Part shown: one piece after another, positions 45,045 to 54,826 of the stretch
Numbering within the stretch: the stretch's first letter is position 1
How the letters are laid out: every line of letters starts with the position of its first letter
Assembly (NCBI GenBank): GCA_963710735.1
Contig: CAVQBN010000024.1
Location: 62,001 to 126,000 of the forward strand
Reading direction: 5' to 3'
DNA: 64,000 bases
Origin: FEN-1297 sp963710735
Lineage (GTDB): Bacteria > Bacteroidota > Ignavibacteria > Ignavibacteriales > Ignavibacteriaceae
Program-made: the position numbers and the translations under genes
Notes under the pieces: model-generated
What the model saw: only the letters and a program-made list of their open reading frames with translations
Databases searched by the model: none
What the model was told of the DNA's origin: nothing

Positions 45045-45647
45045 CTAATATTTACTTTTTAAGGCTATGTCTAAATCTTTGATGAATCTTGAATACCAGC
45101 CTTTGCCATTTTGCTTTTCCAAATATTTAATCATTGTATCATTGTACTGATCTGCTGAAACTATCATGTATACATCATTCGGCCAATAAACCTTAAAACC
45201 GTATTTAGCAGCTACCTTTTCTATAATAGTTCTAATCGAATCATCATATTCAGTTATAAAAATACGATATTGTTTTTTAGAAATATCTTTTTGTGCAGCT
45301 TCTTTAGTTAAAACGAAAACTTTTTCTTCTGTCCCTCTTATTTCAGTTTCTTCAAGTTCGTATCTCAAAAACTTATGATTGTCATTAATAATATTAATTG
45401 TATCAATTAAGCTGTTATACCCAATGCATGATATTTTTAACACATACTTGCCGGGATTTAAAGATAAATTAAAACTACCATTTTCATCCGAAGAAACACC
45501 ATCATTGAGATCTACTATTAAAATATTTACCCCAACCAACGGTTCTTTAGTCTTACTGTCTAAAACAGTGCCCCGAACAATTTGCTTGTTGGTTTGAGAC
45601 AACAATAACGTTAATGGAAGGAGGACAAATAAAATAATAATCTTCAT
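45045..45647 (-). CDS. Secreted protein with carboxypeptidase-regulatory-like domain
   Basis: 200 residues. The signal peptide is IIILFVLLPLTLLLSQ. The beta-sandwich domain at about 22-100 reads VRGTVLDSKTKEPLVGVNI, GVSSDENGSFNLSL and YVLKISCIGYNSL. The rest (about 110-200) is charged with no recognised domain. Same architecture as the 4446-5162 protein but not obviously a close copy. Function unknown. Confidence 0.7.
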   Translation of the reverse strand: MKIIILFVLLPLTLLLSQTNKQIVRGTVLDSKTKEPLVGVNILIVDLNDGVSSDENGSFNLSLNPGKYVLKISCIGYNSLIDTINIINDNHKFLRYELEETEIRGTEEKVFVLTKEAAQKDISKKQYRIFITEYDDSIRTIIEKVAAKYGFKVYWPNDVYMIVSADQYNDTMIKYLEKQNGKGWYSRFIKDLDIALKSKY

Positions 45648-45878
45648 ATTAGTTTCTAACGGCGTGGCTTTTCACCCATCCGCCTAGAACAGAAATGACT
45701 AAATGAAAAACCAAAGCCAATAATTTTTTGAGCAAAAACTTATCAGACACCGGCTGAAACAATTTTATTTAATAGAACTATTTTTTTACAAATTATTTTT
45801 GAAATGGAATTATAATATCCTCTTGCCTGCCCACCTCTGGGGGGACTTTTTACTTATTAAAGATGTTATGAGGCATAC

Positions 45879-47465
45879 TTAAATTAATAAGCTATCTAAA
45901 AAATGAAGAATAATTTGCGATCTTTGCTCTAAGAATTCATCATAATTATCTTTATTGTATATCTCCATTTTTAGAGGCATTAAATTAGACTTTAAGATTT
46001 CAGTAAAATTTGTTTGAGGAATTACTTCCTTAAAATAATCAGATGGAGCTTTATCAGAAATTATTTTATTTGATGCTGCTGGAAGAAAACAAAAATTACA
46101 TACTGAATTTATTTCGTTAGTTTCATAACCCTTTGATTTTAAAAATGCCCTTGGAAAAATATGGTGATATTCTTTTAAGTTATACTTTGAGAGTGCTTCT
46201 CCAAGATCTATTTTATTGCCATTAACTAAATTCAAAGGATTATTTTGAGCCAATAACAATAAGAACGCCCTTGTAAAAGGACTACCTTTGCTAAATTTTT
46301 GACTAATTAAAAATTTTGAGTCAACAGTATAACTATATTTAGAAATATCATTTAATCCAGTATTTAATATTTGTTTTAGAAATTCGATATCTTCATTCAT
46401 TTTCATGTCGGTTGAAGCAGAATAGCGTCTTGAAAAAGAAGTTTTCCAAAACCACTTTTTAAGTATTGTACTTTGCTCAATTGAAGGAGTAGTAATTTTT
46501 GAGAAAAAATATGTAATTGGTACAATTTGATGTGAATGAGGTAAAAAATCCCTCGATAAAATATGAAATTCGGTTGATAAGAAATCAATTGATTTTTCCA
46601 GACTTTTAACTAACAACGCAAAATTATCTCGAACTTTTTTGGGGTCAAGGGAAAGGATGTCTTTTGTTTTTGTTGTCTCATCCATTATACCACTGAGACA
46701 CTGTAATACTATTTTATCTGGCGTTTCTCCGAATCCTTTTCTTTTCAAAAAGTCTAATAAATCTGTGATTTCTTGTTTTAGATGAAAATCTTCACTCCAA
46801 GTCCAGGCAACCATTAAATCTAGTGTTGATAATTTCGTACCGGTATTGTTAATTCTTTCAAATATAACTCCAACTTCTTCTTTACTTCTTTTATTTGTAG
46901 TTACAACTGGCACTTCATAGTTTTGAAATTTAGATTGAAGTTGACGAGCTAATTTTCTTTTATCCTCCGAAATGTTCTCTAACTCTGCGAAAAAACTTTC
47001 AATATCAAAAATTGAATTCATTTTTAAATATTCTTTCAGTGGTTCTCTTTCATTGGTAGAAATAAAAATACAATCATCTAAATCAAAAAGAATATCAAAC
47101 ATATCTGGATCAATTGAATAGTCATCATCAATATCGATCCTATCTCTATCCTTACAAAAAACTGCATAAATGGCTGATAACCTTTGCTGACCATCTAATA
47201 CATAATTAACAGGATATTGAGGGGCTCTTTCTGGTATAACAAAACCAGCAATATTTCTAGTTGATTTTAGCCTTTCAGAGGAATTCCACAATAGTATACT
47301 TCCTATTGGATAATCATTATAAATACTATCAATCAATTCTATTATTTGATCTTGATTCCAAACGAATCCTCTTTGGAATGCTGGGATTTTAATATCTCCT
47401 TCGCCAATACGATTGATTATTTTATCAATCTTGACTGCTGATGGAATAATCTCTGAAATAGACAT
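45879..47465 (-). CDS. DUF262/HNH protein (GmrSD-like, possible defence nuclease)
   Basis: 528 residues. The N-terminal DUF262 (ParB-like) domain has IPAFQRGFVWNQDQIIELIDSI and YVLDGQQRLSAIYA (near residue 90), the DGQQR motif used for NTP binding in GmrS-type proteins, then VGVIFERINNTGTKLSTLDLM. The C-terminal part carries EYHHIFPRAFLKSKG (near residue 435) and NFCFLPAASNKIISDKAP, matching the HNH nuclease of GmrD/DUF1524 proteins. Type IV restriction enzymes that cut modified phage DNA have this layout. No neighbouring methylase or other defence genes were seen. Confidence 0.75.
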   Translation of the reverse strand: MSISEIIPSAVKIDKIINRIGEGDIKIPAFQRGFVWNQDQIIELIDSIYNDYPIGSILLWNSSERLKSTRNIAGFVIPERAPQYPVNYVLDGQQRLSAIYAVFCKDRDRIDIDDDYSIDPDMFDILFDLDDCIFISTNEREPLKEYLKMNSIFDIESFFAELENISEDKRKLARQLQSKFQNYEVPVVTTNKRSKEEVGVIFERINNTGTKLSTLDLMVAWTWSEDFHLKQEITDLLDFLKRKGFGETPDKIVLQCLSGIMDETTKTKDILSLDPKKVRDNFALLVKSLEKSIDFLSTEFHILSRDFLPHSHQIVPITYFFSKITTPSIEQSTILKKWFWKTSFSRRYSASTDMKMNEDIEFLKQILNTGLNDISKYSYTVDSKFLISQKFSKGSPFTRAFLLLLAQNNPLNLVNGNKIDLGEALSKYNLKEYHHIFPRAFLKSKGYETNEINSVCNFCFLPAASNKIISDKAPSDYFKEVIPQTNFTEILKSNLMPLKMEIYNKDNYDEFLEQRSQIILHFLDSLLI

Positions 47466-47866
47466 TGTTACCTCTTATTGATGCCTTTTAACTATTAAAT
47501 GATCGGCTTAAACTTTATTCTTTTTATTTTCACCATTATTTTCCATCCAGGTTTGTCTCCATGCATGTCTTAGAGTAGTCATAAAATCCCCGTTCATCTT
47601 ATATCGTGCTCCGTAATAGTATGCATTAACTTAAAACTATTTTCAATTAAATGCACATAAAAAATAAATTCATGTAATAAAACAGTAATGCGGGATTGCA
47701 TGCATGAATGCAAACAGCCATTCAACAATGCACACATGCCTATATCAACTTTCTGTCTATATCACTAAATATATTTTTTAAAATCACCATTTTGCTTAAT
47801 GCCGGTTAATGAATTATTTTTTAATGGATGTTTTTATATATTCAATTATTATTGAAAGGAATTTAT
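47466..47866. other. Intergenic region
   Basis: About 400 bases between the DUF262 gene (minus) and the DinB gene (plus), divergent. It contains a TTGCAT-gcatga-ATGCAA palindrome at 47696-47713 in a patch rich in ATGCAT/TGCA words. This might be an operator, but no partner was identified. No RNA gene seen. Confidence 0.4.
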
Positions 47867-48340
47867 ATGAAAGAAAGTTTGATGCGTGATAATCTAGTAG
47901 AGCTGCTCCGCGGCGGGCATGCCCATGCTAATATTAAAGATGCGATAAATGGTTTAACACCTAAAAACAGAAATGTCAGGCCGAACAGAGAACTGCATTC
48001 GGTTTGGGAGCTTCTTGAACACATAAGAATAAGCCAGGAAGATATATTGAGATACACTCTGGACCGGAATTGGAAATCGCCAAAATGGCCTGAAGAATAC
48101 TGGCCGAAGGACGAAGGTAACATCTCTGATGAAATGTGGCATAATACAATTAATAAGTTTGACTCGGATTTAAATGAATTAATTAATCTGGCAAAAAATT
48201 CAGAGATTGATATTACTTCCGAAATACCGCACGGTGAAGGAAGAACTTATCTCCGCGAAATAATGATGGCTGCTAATCATAATTCGTATCATACCGGGCA
48301 AATTATTTCAGTCAGAAAATTGCTCGACGATTGGAAGTAG
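47867..48340 (+). CDS. DinB-family protein
   Basis: About 157 residues, four-helix DinB/YfiT-like fold. The metal-binding His pattern is seen in SVWELLEHIRISQEDIL and in REIMMAANHNSYHTGQII near the C-terminus. The start is ATG 47867, chosen because AAAGGA lies at 47855-47860. An upstream ATG at 47828 lacks a site. Members are often thiol-dependent transferases or of unknown role. It directly precedes the M1 peptidase gene with one base between stop and start, so they are coupled. Confidence 0.8.
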   Translation: MKESLMRDNLVELLRGGHAHANIKDAINGLTPKNRNVRPNRELHSVWELLEHIRISQEDILRYTLDRNWKSPKWPEEYWPKDEGNISDEMWHNTINKFDSDLNELINLAKNSEIDITSEIPHGEGRTYLREIMMAANHNSYHTGQIISVRKLLDDWK

Positions 48341-48341
48341 A

Positions 48342-49971
48342 ATGAGAAAACTATCTATAGTTTTTCTTTTATCTGTACTTGTAACGTTTCAATCGTATGC
48401 GGATCACTATCCCAGAAATCCGGATATTGATATTCAGCATTACACATTTAATTTAACTTTAAGCGATACAACTAATGAAATTTTCGGCAACGCCTTAGTT
48501 GAAGTTAAATTCTTAGCAGACAATGTAAAAGATTTTGATCTTGATCTTGTAGAAAAACAATCGGCTTCATTAGAAACCGGGATGACGGTTCAGTCTATTA
48601 CTGTAAATAATTCAAAAGTAAATTATGAACAAAAAGATAATAGATTAATTATTCATCTTATTACTCCCTCAAAAATAAATGAGATACGGACTTATAATAT
48701 TTCATATTCCGGCATTCCGGCAGATGGATTAATTATTTCAAAAAATAAATACGGCGATAGAACTTTCTTCGGGGATAACTGGCCGGATCGTGCTCACAAC
48801 TGGCTGCCTGTAATTGATCATCCTTCTGATAAAGCGACTTGTGATTTTATAATTACCGCTCCGGCAAAATACCAGGTAATTGCAAACGGTTCCTTGGAGG
48901 AAGAAACCGATTTAATGAATGGAATGAGATTAACACATTGGAAAGAAGATGTTCCTATACCTACAAAAGTAATGGTTATCGGTGCCGCTCAGTTTGCAGT
49001 ACAATATTTAAAAAAATTTAACTGCTTCCCGGTTGAGACCTGGGTTTATCCGCAGGACAAAGAAAAAGGTTTTTATGACTTTGAGCCGGCGGAAAAAATT
49101 ATTAAGCTGTTTACAAAACTCATCGGACCTTTTCCGTATGAAAAGCTTGCTAACGTAGAATCAAAAACTAAGTACGGCGGAATGGAAAATGCCAGCAATA
49201 TCTTTTATTCCGAACGTGAAGTTACTGGAACGAGAGAAAACGAGGTAACTGTGGCTCATGAAATTGCACATCAATGGTTTGGTGATGCTGTTTCAGAAGA
49301 AGATTGGGATCATATCTGGCTAAGCGAAGGTTTCGCTACTTTTTTTCAAAATGTTTTTACAGGCTATGAGTTCGGACAGGACAGTTTAATAAATATTTTA
49401 AAAGGACAAGGGCAGCTTGTAATTAGGTATGATGAACTGAATCCTGATTCTCCAATAGTCGACACAACTGTTACTAATTTAAATAGATTATTAAACATAA
49501 ATTCTTATCAAAAAGGAGCCTGGGCTTTAAGAATGCTTCAGCATGTTCTTGGTGACTCAGCCTTCTGGCATGGAATTCAATTATATTATAAAACTTATCG
49601 CAATAAGAATGCTTTAACTAAAGATTTTGAACAGAATGATGGAAGAAGCATCGGGAAAAAACTTATCGTGGTTCTTTAATGAATGGTTAGATAAACCGGG
49701 ACTTCCCTATCTTGACGGCAAATGGAATTATAATTCAAATGAAAAAATGCTTACTTTAAATCTTAAACAAACACAGCCTTATAATAATATTTTTACAATG
49801 CCGATTGATATAGCTGTTTACACGAAAAATAGATCAGAACCAAAACTTGAAAAAATTGAAATTGATAAAAGAGATAATACGATTAATTTAAAATTGGATT
49901 CCGTTCCTGTAAAAGTAATTCTCGATCCTGGAACATGGGTTTTAATGAAAGCAAATTTGGAAGAGCAATGA
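48342..49971 (+). CDS. M1-family zinc metallopeptidase, frameshifted
   Basis: Signal peptide LSIVFLLSVLVTFQSYA, then the M1 N-terminal beta domain and a gluzincin catalytic domain. GGMENASNIFYSE is the aminopeptidase GAMEN-like motif, and VAHEIAHQWFGD with WLSEGFATFF gives HExxH-18-E (near residue 306). The first frame ends at 49679. One extra A at 49635-49636 explains it: without that base the protein continues FEQMMEEASGKNLSWFFNEW up to 49971, about 542 residues in all. Both catalytic domains are intact, so the break is recent or an error. Likely a periplasmic or secreted aminopeptidase. Confidence 0.85.
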
Positions 49972-50171
49972 AAAAAGAATTATTAAAAGAAGAACAGCAG
50001 ACACTTGCTGAGTTTATCAGAAACGAATGTGTAAAAACCGCTTTAGAAGCTTATGAAGAAGCATCCATAAGAGGCCTTTGCCATGAGGGCGCATGGGAAT
50101 ATGCTATTGATTCTATGAGGAACCTTAAAGTTGAAGATATTTTGAAGAAAAATTCCGAAACCAAGAAGTAA
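49968..50171 (+). CDS. Small conserved protein of unknown function
   Basis: 67 residues, start ATG overlapping the M1 stop (ATGA at 49968-49971). The core NECVKTALEAYEEASIRGLC, then HEGAWEYAIDSMRNL, resembles a widespread small helical protein often labelled acetyltransferase without evidence. Acidic/basic amphipathic helices, no membrane segment. No function assigned. Confidence 0.65.
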   Translation: MKKELLKEEQQTLAEFIRNECVKTALEAYEEASIRGLCHEGAWEYAIDSMRNLKVEDILKKNSETKK

Positions 50172-50186
50172 AACATTTGATGAAAT

Positions 50187-50864
50187 ATGGAAAACACCGA
50201 AATAAAAAGGGTAACAAGAAACAGAAAGGAAGCGGAATCTACTTATAATAAAATCAGCAGGTGGTACGATATTATTGAAGGATACTGGGAAAGAAAAGCA
50301 ATAAAGCTTGCACTTCAAAAACTAGATGCAGTTGATGGAGAATTTGTACTTGAAATCGGGTTCGGAACCGGACACGGCATTACAGCAATAGCGGATTCGG
50401 TTGGAAATACGGGAAAAGTTTTTGGTATCGACCTTTCCGCAAATATGATTATTAGAACTAAACTAAGATTAATAAATTCAAAACTAGATAATAGAGCCAT
50501 ACTGCACAGAGGAGATGCAGTTTTACTTCCTTTCAAAGAAAATTCTTTTGATGCAATATTTATGAGTTTTGCTTTAGAGCTTTTTGATAACCCTGATATT
50601 CCAAAAGTTCTTAATGGATGTTTTTCAACTTTAAAAGATAAAGGGCGCATTTGCGTTGCGTCGCTTACTAATGCAGGTAAAAAATCTTTTATGAGAGAAC
50701 TTTATATATACGGACATGATAAATTTCCTAAGTTACTCGACTGCCGGCCGATTTATGTTAAAGAATCTCTCATCGAAGCTGGTTTTAAAATTTTAGATGA
50801 TTCGCAAGTTTCTCTGCTTGGGATTCCTGTAGAAATTGTTCTTGCTCAAAAACTGCTTGTGTAA
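50187..50864 (+). CDS. Class I SAM-dependent methyltransferase
   Basis: 225 residues. The SAM-binding motif I is VLEIGFGTGHGITAIA (near residue 52), followed by FGIDLSANMI and DAVLLPFKENSFDAIFMSFALE. The layout resembles UbiE/MenG-like enzymes. A menaquinone C-methyltransferase role is possible given the men genes elsewhere in the window, but it lies 46 kb away and I do not assign it. It follows the small protein by about 15 bases. Confidence 0.85.
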   Translation: MENTEIKRVTRNRKEAESTYNKISRWYDIIEGYWERKAIKLALQKLDAVDGEFVLEIGFGTGHGITAIADSVGNTGKVFGIDLSANMIIRTKLRLINSKLDNRAILHRGDAVLLPFKENSFDAIFMSFALELFDNPDIPKVLNGCFSTLKDKGRICVASLTNAGKKSFMRELYIYGHDKFPKLLDCRPIYVKESLIEAGFKILDDSQVSLLGIPVEIVLAQKLLV

Positions 50865-50960
50865 AATTTATCAATTGTTAAAACATTTTTTATATTTAAA
50901 TCTTTTTGGCCAATTGCTCATCTTACTCCAATAACTATTTAACTATTAATAGAATCCGGA

Positions 50961-51557
50961 ATGAAATTAAAATCAAAGCAAAAGAAATCGTTTAAAAGAA
51001 ATATTTTGGAATGGGGAATCATAATATTCGTTATGGCTTTTTTATATTACACAGGATTGTATTCGGAGGTAATCGGAGGTATCCAGCGGGTGGTTCTTTT
51101 AACCGGGATTATGCAGCCGGAAATAAATATTCCAATAAACGAACAGCAAAACGCGGATTATAATTTAAATCTTATACAATTTAATAATAGCGAACTAAAT
51201 CTTGAAGACCTAAAAGGGAAAGTAATTTTCTTAAACTTCTGGGCATCGTGGTGTCCGCCATGCAGGGCAGAAATGCCGACAATACAAAGTCTTTATAATA
51301 AGATGAAGAATAAAAAAGATATAATTTTTATTATGGTTTCTTTGGATAATGATGCTGCAAAAGCCAAAACATTTATAAAAGATAAAGAATTCACTTTCCC
51401 GGTTTACTTCTTAAATGGATATTTACCTAAAATTTATGACAGCGGTACAATACCTTCCACTTATGTTATTTCAAAAGAAGGAAAAATTGTTTCGAAAGAA
51501 GTTGGAATGGCGGATTACAACACAGATAAGTTTATAAACTTTTTGAATAATCTTTAA
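50961..51557 (+). CDS. TlpA/ResA-like membrane-anchored thioredoxin
   Basis: 198 residues. One N-terminal membrane helix (WGIIIFVMAFLYYTGLY) anchors a periplasmic thioredoxin fold. The active site is FWASWCPPCRAEMP, and the cis-Pro loop reads GTIPSTYVIS. It probably reduces disulfides in cytochrome c maturation or protects envelope thiols. About 96 bases after the methyltransferase gene, so possibly its own unit. Confidence 0.88.
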   Translation: MKLKSKQKKSFKRNILEWGIIIFVMAFLYYTGLYSEVIGGIQRVVLLTGIMQPEINIPINEQQNADYNLNLIQFNNSELNLEDLKGKVIFLNFWASWCPPCRAEMPTIQSLYNKMKNKKDIIFIMVSLDNDAAKAKTFIKDKEFTFPVYFLNGYLPKIYDSGTIPSTYVISKEGKIVSKEVGMADYNTDKFINFLNNL

Positions 51558-51604
51558 TATAGTTACTAAACAGTGAATTTATTCATTCATAATGCTTTGA
51601 TACT

Positions 51605-52198
51605 AAACCTTATTTATTGTTGTCCAACCTTAGTAACACTTTATCTTTAAAAAATTAAAACCTTATTACCTTATTTATTCGAATTTAAGGTCATTTGATA
51701 AAATTTCATAAATGAATCATATTCCTCCGCAAAAGTAACTTTATGATGGTGTTTAGGCTGATTAAGTATGTATTTACATACTTTGTTCACATCCGCTTTT
51801 GATACCGAAAATGCGGCAGCAGACTTTTGCCATGAAAATTTTCCTGCACATAATTTATTTTCGTTGATAAAACGTTCCGAGCTTTCAGCAATTATTGTTG
51901 AAAGGTATTCTTCAGATAATTTCGGCGATCTTGAAAGGATAAAATGTACATGTTCCGGGTTGGCATAAATTGCGTATAATTTAGAATCATTATTATTGAC
52001 AATTCCAGCTATATATTTTTCAATTCTATTTCTATGTTTTTCTTGAATGACGGGTAATCGATTTAATGTTATAAAAACAAAGTGTGTATACAGGTTATTA
52101 TATTTTATTTTCATTTTTCTAAATGATAATAAGGTAATAAGCTTTAAGAATATTTTATTTTATTGATGTTACTAAGGTTGATTCATTTAATAAGGTTT
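51605..52198 (-). mobile_element. IS200-like element with mirrored terminal repeats
   Basis: Three inverted-repeat blocks flank one transposase gene in mirror order: AAACCTTATT (51605-51614) with AATAAGGTTT (52189-52198), AACCTTAGTAACA (51626-51638) with TGTTACTAAGGTT (52167-52179), and CTTATTACCTTATT (51662-51675) with AATAAGGTAATAAG (52128-52141). All three pairs are perfect. The ends therefore form imperfect terminal repeats of about 33 bases plus an inner pair. Element size about 594 bases. Confidence 0.8.
51671..52114 (-). CDS. IS200/IS605-type Y1 (HUH) transposase
   Basis: 147 residues, Y1_Tnp family. The HUH metal motif is NPEHVHFILS (near residue 57), and the tyrosine-bearing helix reads VCKYILNQPKHHHKVTFAEEY (core CKYILNQ), the Bacteroidota-type signature. 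SAAAFSVSKADVNKV is the usual preceding stretch. It cuts single-stranded DNA at hairpin ends. No TnpB-like second gene is present. It starts about 14 bases inside the inner repeat and fills the element. Confidence 0.88.
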   Translation of the reverse strand: MKIKYNNLYTHFVFITLNRLPVIQEKHRNRIEKYIAGIVNNNDSKLYAIYANPEHVHFILSRSPKLSEEYLSTIIAESSERFINENKLCAGKFSWQKSAAAFSVSKADVNKVCKYILNQPKHHHKVTFAEEYDSFMKFYQMTLNSNK

Positions 52199-52306
52199 TA
52201 CCTTTTTTATCTATAATATATTTCAAGCTTTATTAATAAACTCCCATGGATATTTAAAATTAACTATGATGAGACCCCAATGTCAATTTTAGAAAAATTA
52301 AGACTA

Positions 52307-53005
52307 TTATTTTTTTGATTCCCCTTTCCCCTCTTCAAAAACGCTATCAGGAATTCCTTTATTCACTTCGTAGTTATTATAGTGTATTGTCACTTTTCCT
52401 GAAATATCTTTAAGTGCTCTTCTCCTCCTCCCTTGATTTTCCTCCTGTCCCATCATATCCGGAGTATTTAATTTACCTGCATTAAAAGAAAAAACCATTG
52501 AATCCGGCAGCGGATATTTAATGTTATCGCTGTAATCTAATTGTAAAGTAAATGTCCCGTTTGTCTTTGTTGCCGATTCAACTTTTCTAATAACATTTTT
52601 AGATTGATCAACCCATAAGGTTGTTAAAAGTAAATCGCCTTTGTCATTAAGAGGAATAATTTTGATAACGGAAGTAATATGATTCTGGATAGTATCTGTT
52701 TTTGCATAAATTGCCGTATAATCACCCTTTAAAAAAGACATTGGTGAAGTATACAAACCGTTTTTAGGAAGCATTGCAAAACCTTCCGATTCAATATGAA
52801 TTTTATCCGGTGCTTTAAAATATAATTTCGCTTTCATCTCCGGAACTTTAATAACATTTACATCGACTTTAATATCAACGTTTACTTTATAATCCTTTAC
52901 CTTACTAAATGCTTCTTTCAGGTTTTTAATTATCACATCAGGATTTTTGCTTTGGCCAAATCCCAAAGCAGAAAGTATAAACAATATTATAAATATTTTT
53001 CTCAC
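52307..53005 (-). CDS. LolA-like outer-membrane lipoprotein-sorting protein
   Basis: 232 residues, signal peptide IFIILFILSALGFGQ. The N-terminal region (DVIIKNLKEAFSKVKDYKV) and the beta-rich KAKLYFKAPDKIHIESEGF resemble the LolA/LolB or DUF-type lipid-binding fold. The C-terminus is charged and lacks a recognised domain. It follows the ABC permease gene by about 60 bases on the same strand, so it may be the periplasmic partner of that transporter (inference). Confidence 0.6.
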   Translation of the reverse strand: MRKIFIILFILSALGFGQSKNPDVIIKNLKEAFSKVKDYKVNVDIKVDVNVIKVPEMKAKLYFKAPDKIHIESEGFAMLPKNGLYTSPMSFLKGDYTAIYAKTDTIQNHITSVIKIIPLNDKGDLLLTTLWVDQSKNVIRKVESATKTNGTFTLQLDYSDNIKYPLPDSMVFSFNAGKLNTPDMMGQEENQGRRRRALKDISGKVTIHYNNYEVNKGIPDSVFEEGKGESKK

Positions 53006-53066
53006 ACATATCTCCCGATAAATAATTTTCTTTTTTGTCTATTCTCGGTAATATCCATAATAATCA

Positions 53067-53906
53067 TTAAGTAAGAATATCTTTCTTTTGGAATATGAAC
53101 AAGGCAGCTCCATAAAATACAACCATATGTCCGAATAATATTAAGCTGGATTTTATTATTTCCTGAACATCCATCGGGTTATCGAAAAATGCTCTCCATG
53201 TTCCCATATAATTAGTAAAAAGATAAGGTTTGATATCCTGGAAAATGCCGATATTTATTGCTGAAACAATCATGAAAATAATAATGATTGCCATGGTAGT
53301 AATAATCGGCCCGATTGCATTTTCAACAAGAGCAGAAAACAAAAAAGCAAGCGATGCAACAACTCCCATGCTTAGAGTAGCAAATAAATAGGCCAGCAAA
53401 AATCTCCACAGTACATCATTCTTAGCTAAAACAATAATACTTCCGTTGCTGAAATTTATTAAATCACCGGTACCAAAAATTAAAGTGCCCATACCAAGAC
53501 TTAATAATGCAAGCAAAAGAATTAATAAAAAAGTATAAATTATTCCAGCCGCAAATTTTGAAGTGACTATGCTGAATCTTGAAACCGGTCTTGTAATTAG
53601 GACTCGATAAGTTCCGGCAGTTGCTTCACCTGCAAGCAAATCGCCGGCAACCAAAGTAATCAGAAAAGGAATATGAATTGCCAGACTGTTTAGTATCAAA
53701 TAAGAAACGAAGTACGCATTAAGAAGATTTCCGACAAATACGAATGATTGCTGCAAATCTCTCGTCATAAAGTTTATTGATCGCTGACCTTCCATCTTTA
53801 AGGCAAATTCAATTATTGGAATTAAGACGAGAATTGCTATAAAGCCGATATAGGATCGCCATTTCTTAAAAATTTTATACATTTCTATATTGATCAAAGT
53901 AAACAT
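53067..53906 (-). CDS. ABC-2-type transporter permease
   Basis: 279 residues with about six membrane helices. An N-terminal cytoplasmic helix precedes the first helix (YIGFIAILVLIPIIEFAL), and LLAGEATAGTYRVLITRPVSR is the typical ABC-2 coupling loop (core GEATAGTYRVLITRP). The rest is hydrophobic. One-base overlap with the ATPase gene shows a dedicated pair. Substrate unknown. Confidence 0.85.
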   Translation of the reverse strand: MFTLINIEMYKIFKKWRSYIGFIAILVLIPIIEFALKMEGQRSINFMTRDLQQSFVFVGNLLNAYFVSYLILNSLAIHIPFLITLVAGDLLAGEATAGTYRVLITRPVSRFSIVTSKFAAGIIYTFLLILLLALLSLGMGTLIFGTGDLINFSNGSIIVLAKNDVLWRFLLAYLFATLSMGVVASLAFLFSALVENAIGPIITTMAIIIIFMIVSAINIGIFQDIKPYLFTNYMGTWRAFFDNPMDVQEIIKSSLILFGHMVVFYGAALFIFQKKDILT

Positions 53907-54826
53907 TAAGTTTCCTTCTGTGTGATGCTTAGAAAATATTCTTCTAAAGATCTTGTCGGAATAACAGCATTTACAGCAACATTGTTTTGAACTAAATACT
54001 TATTCAGTTCGGAAATTTCTTCCGGTTTTAACAGAAAAGTCAGTTTACCATTAACAGCCATATCAAGCTTTTTAATCCAGTCAGTATTATCTAAAAGTAA
54101 TTTAGCATCTTCCCAATCACCAACTTCAAAGGTTACTTTAAGATTATTTGCATTTAATAATTCTTCAACTTTACCTTCAACTTTTGCCGAGCCTTTATTA
54201 ATAATTATCATTCGATTTGCTACGAGTTCTACCTCGTATAAAATGTGAGATGAAAGGAAAATGGTTTTTTGTTTTTCCTTGCTTAAATAGATGATTAAAT
54301 CTCTGATTTCTTTCATTCCCTGCGGATCTAATCCTGTAGTCGGTTCATCTAAAATAATAAGTTCAGGATCGTGTAAAAGTGCCTGTGCAATCCCCAATCT
54401 TTGTTTCATACCGTGAGAGAATGTTTTAACTTTACTTTTATATCGCTTATCCAATCCAACTAACTCAAGCACTCCCATTATTTTTTGTTTGGAATGATCA
54501 CTGCCGGAAATTTTACCTAGAATCTCAAGATTTTTGTAAGCCGAGAGATATCCGTAAAAATCCGGCTTTTCAACAATCGCACCTATTTTTTTTAGGATTT
54601 CAATTCGATGATTTTTGAGTGATTTACCGAATATTTTTATTTCGCCTTCGTTAGGTGTAATAAGTGATAGAAGCATGCGAATCGTTGTGCTCTTTCCGGC
54701 ACCGTTAGGGCCTAAGAATCCGAAGACATCACCTTTAAAGACGCTTAAATTGAGGTTATCAACAGCTTTTAATTCTTTGAAATGTTTTGAAAGATTTTCT
54801 ATTTCTATAATTTTCTCTGAATTCAA
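53906..54826 (-). CDS. ABC transporter ATP-binding protein
   Basis: 306 residues. Walker A GPNGAGKSTTIRML, signature FSHGMKQRLGIAQAL, Walker B ELIILDEPTTGLDP and switch His in IFLSSHILYE are all present. The C-terminal extension of about 90 residues is typical of ATPases paired with ABC-2 permeases in drug, lipid or polysaccharide export. Transcribed ahead of the permease gene. Confidence 0.92.
   Translation of the reverse strand: MNSEKIIEIENLSKHFKELKAVDNLNLSVFKGDVFGFLGPNGAGKSTTIRMLLSLITPNEGEIKIFGKSLKNHRIEILKKIGAIVEKPDFYGYLSAYKNLEILGKISGSDHSKQKIMGVLELVGLDKRYKSKVKTFSHGMKQRLGIAQALLHDPELIILDEPTTGLDPQGMKEIRDLIIYLSKEKQKTIFLSSHILYEVELVANRMIIINKGSAKVEGKVEELLNANNLKVTFEVGDWEDAKLLLDNTDWIKKLDMAVNGKLTFLLKPEEISELNKYLVQNNVAVNAVIPTRSLEEYFLSITQKET

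Noticed and set aside
47696..47713. TTGCAT/ATGCAA palindrome as a possible attachment or integration site
   Set aside because: No flanking direct repeat, integrase or tRNA is present, and similar ATGCAT words surround it.
50187..50864. MenG (demethylmenaquinone methyltransferase)
   Set aside because: The SAM fold is clear but UbiE/MenG-specific motifs are not, and it is far from the men genes.
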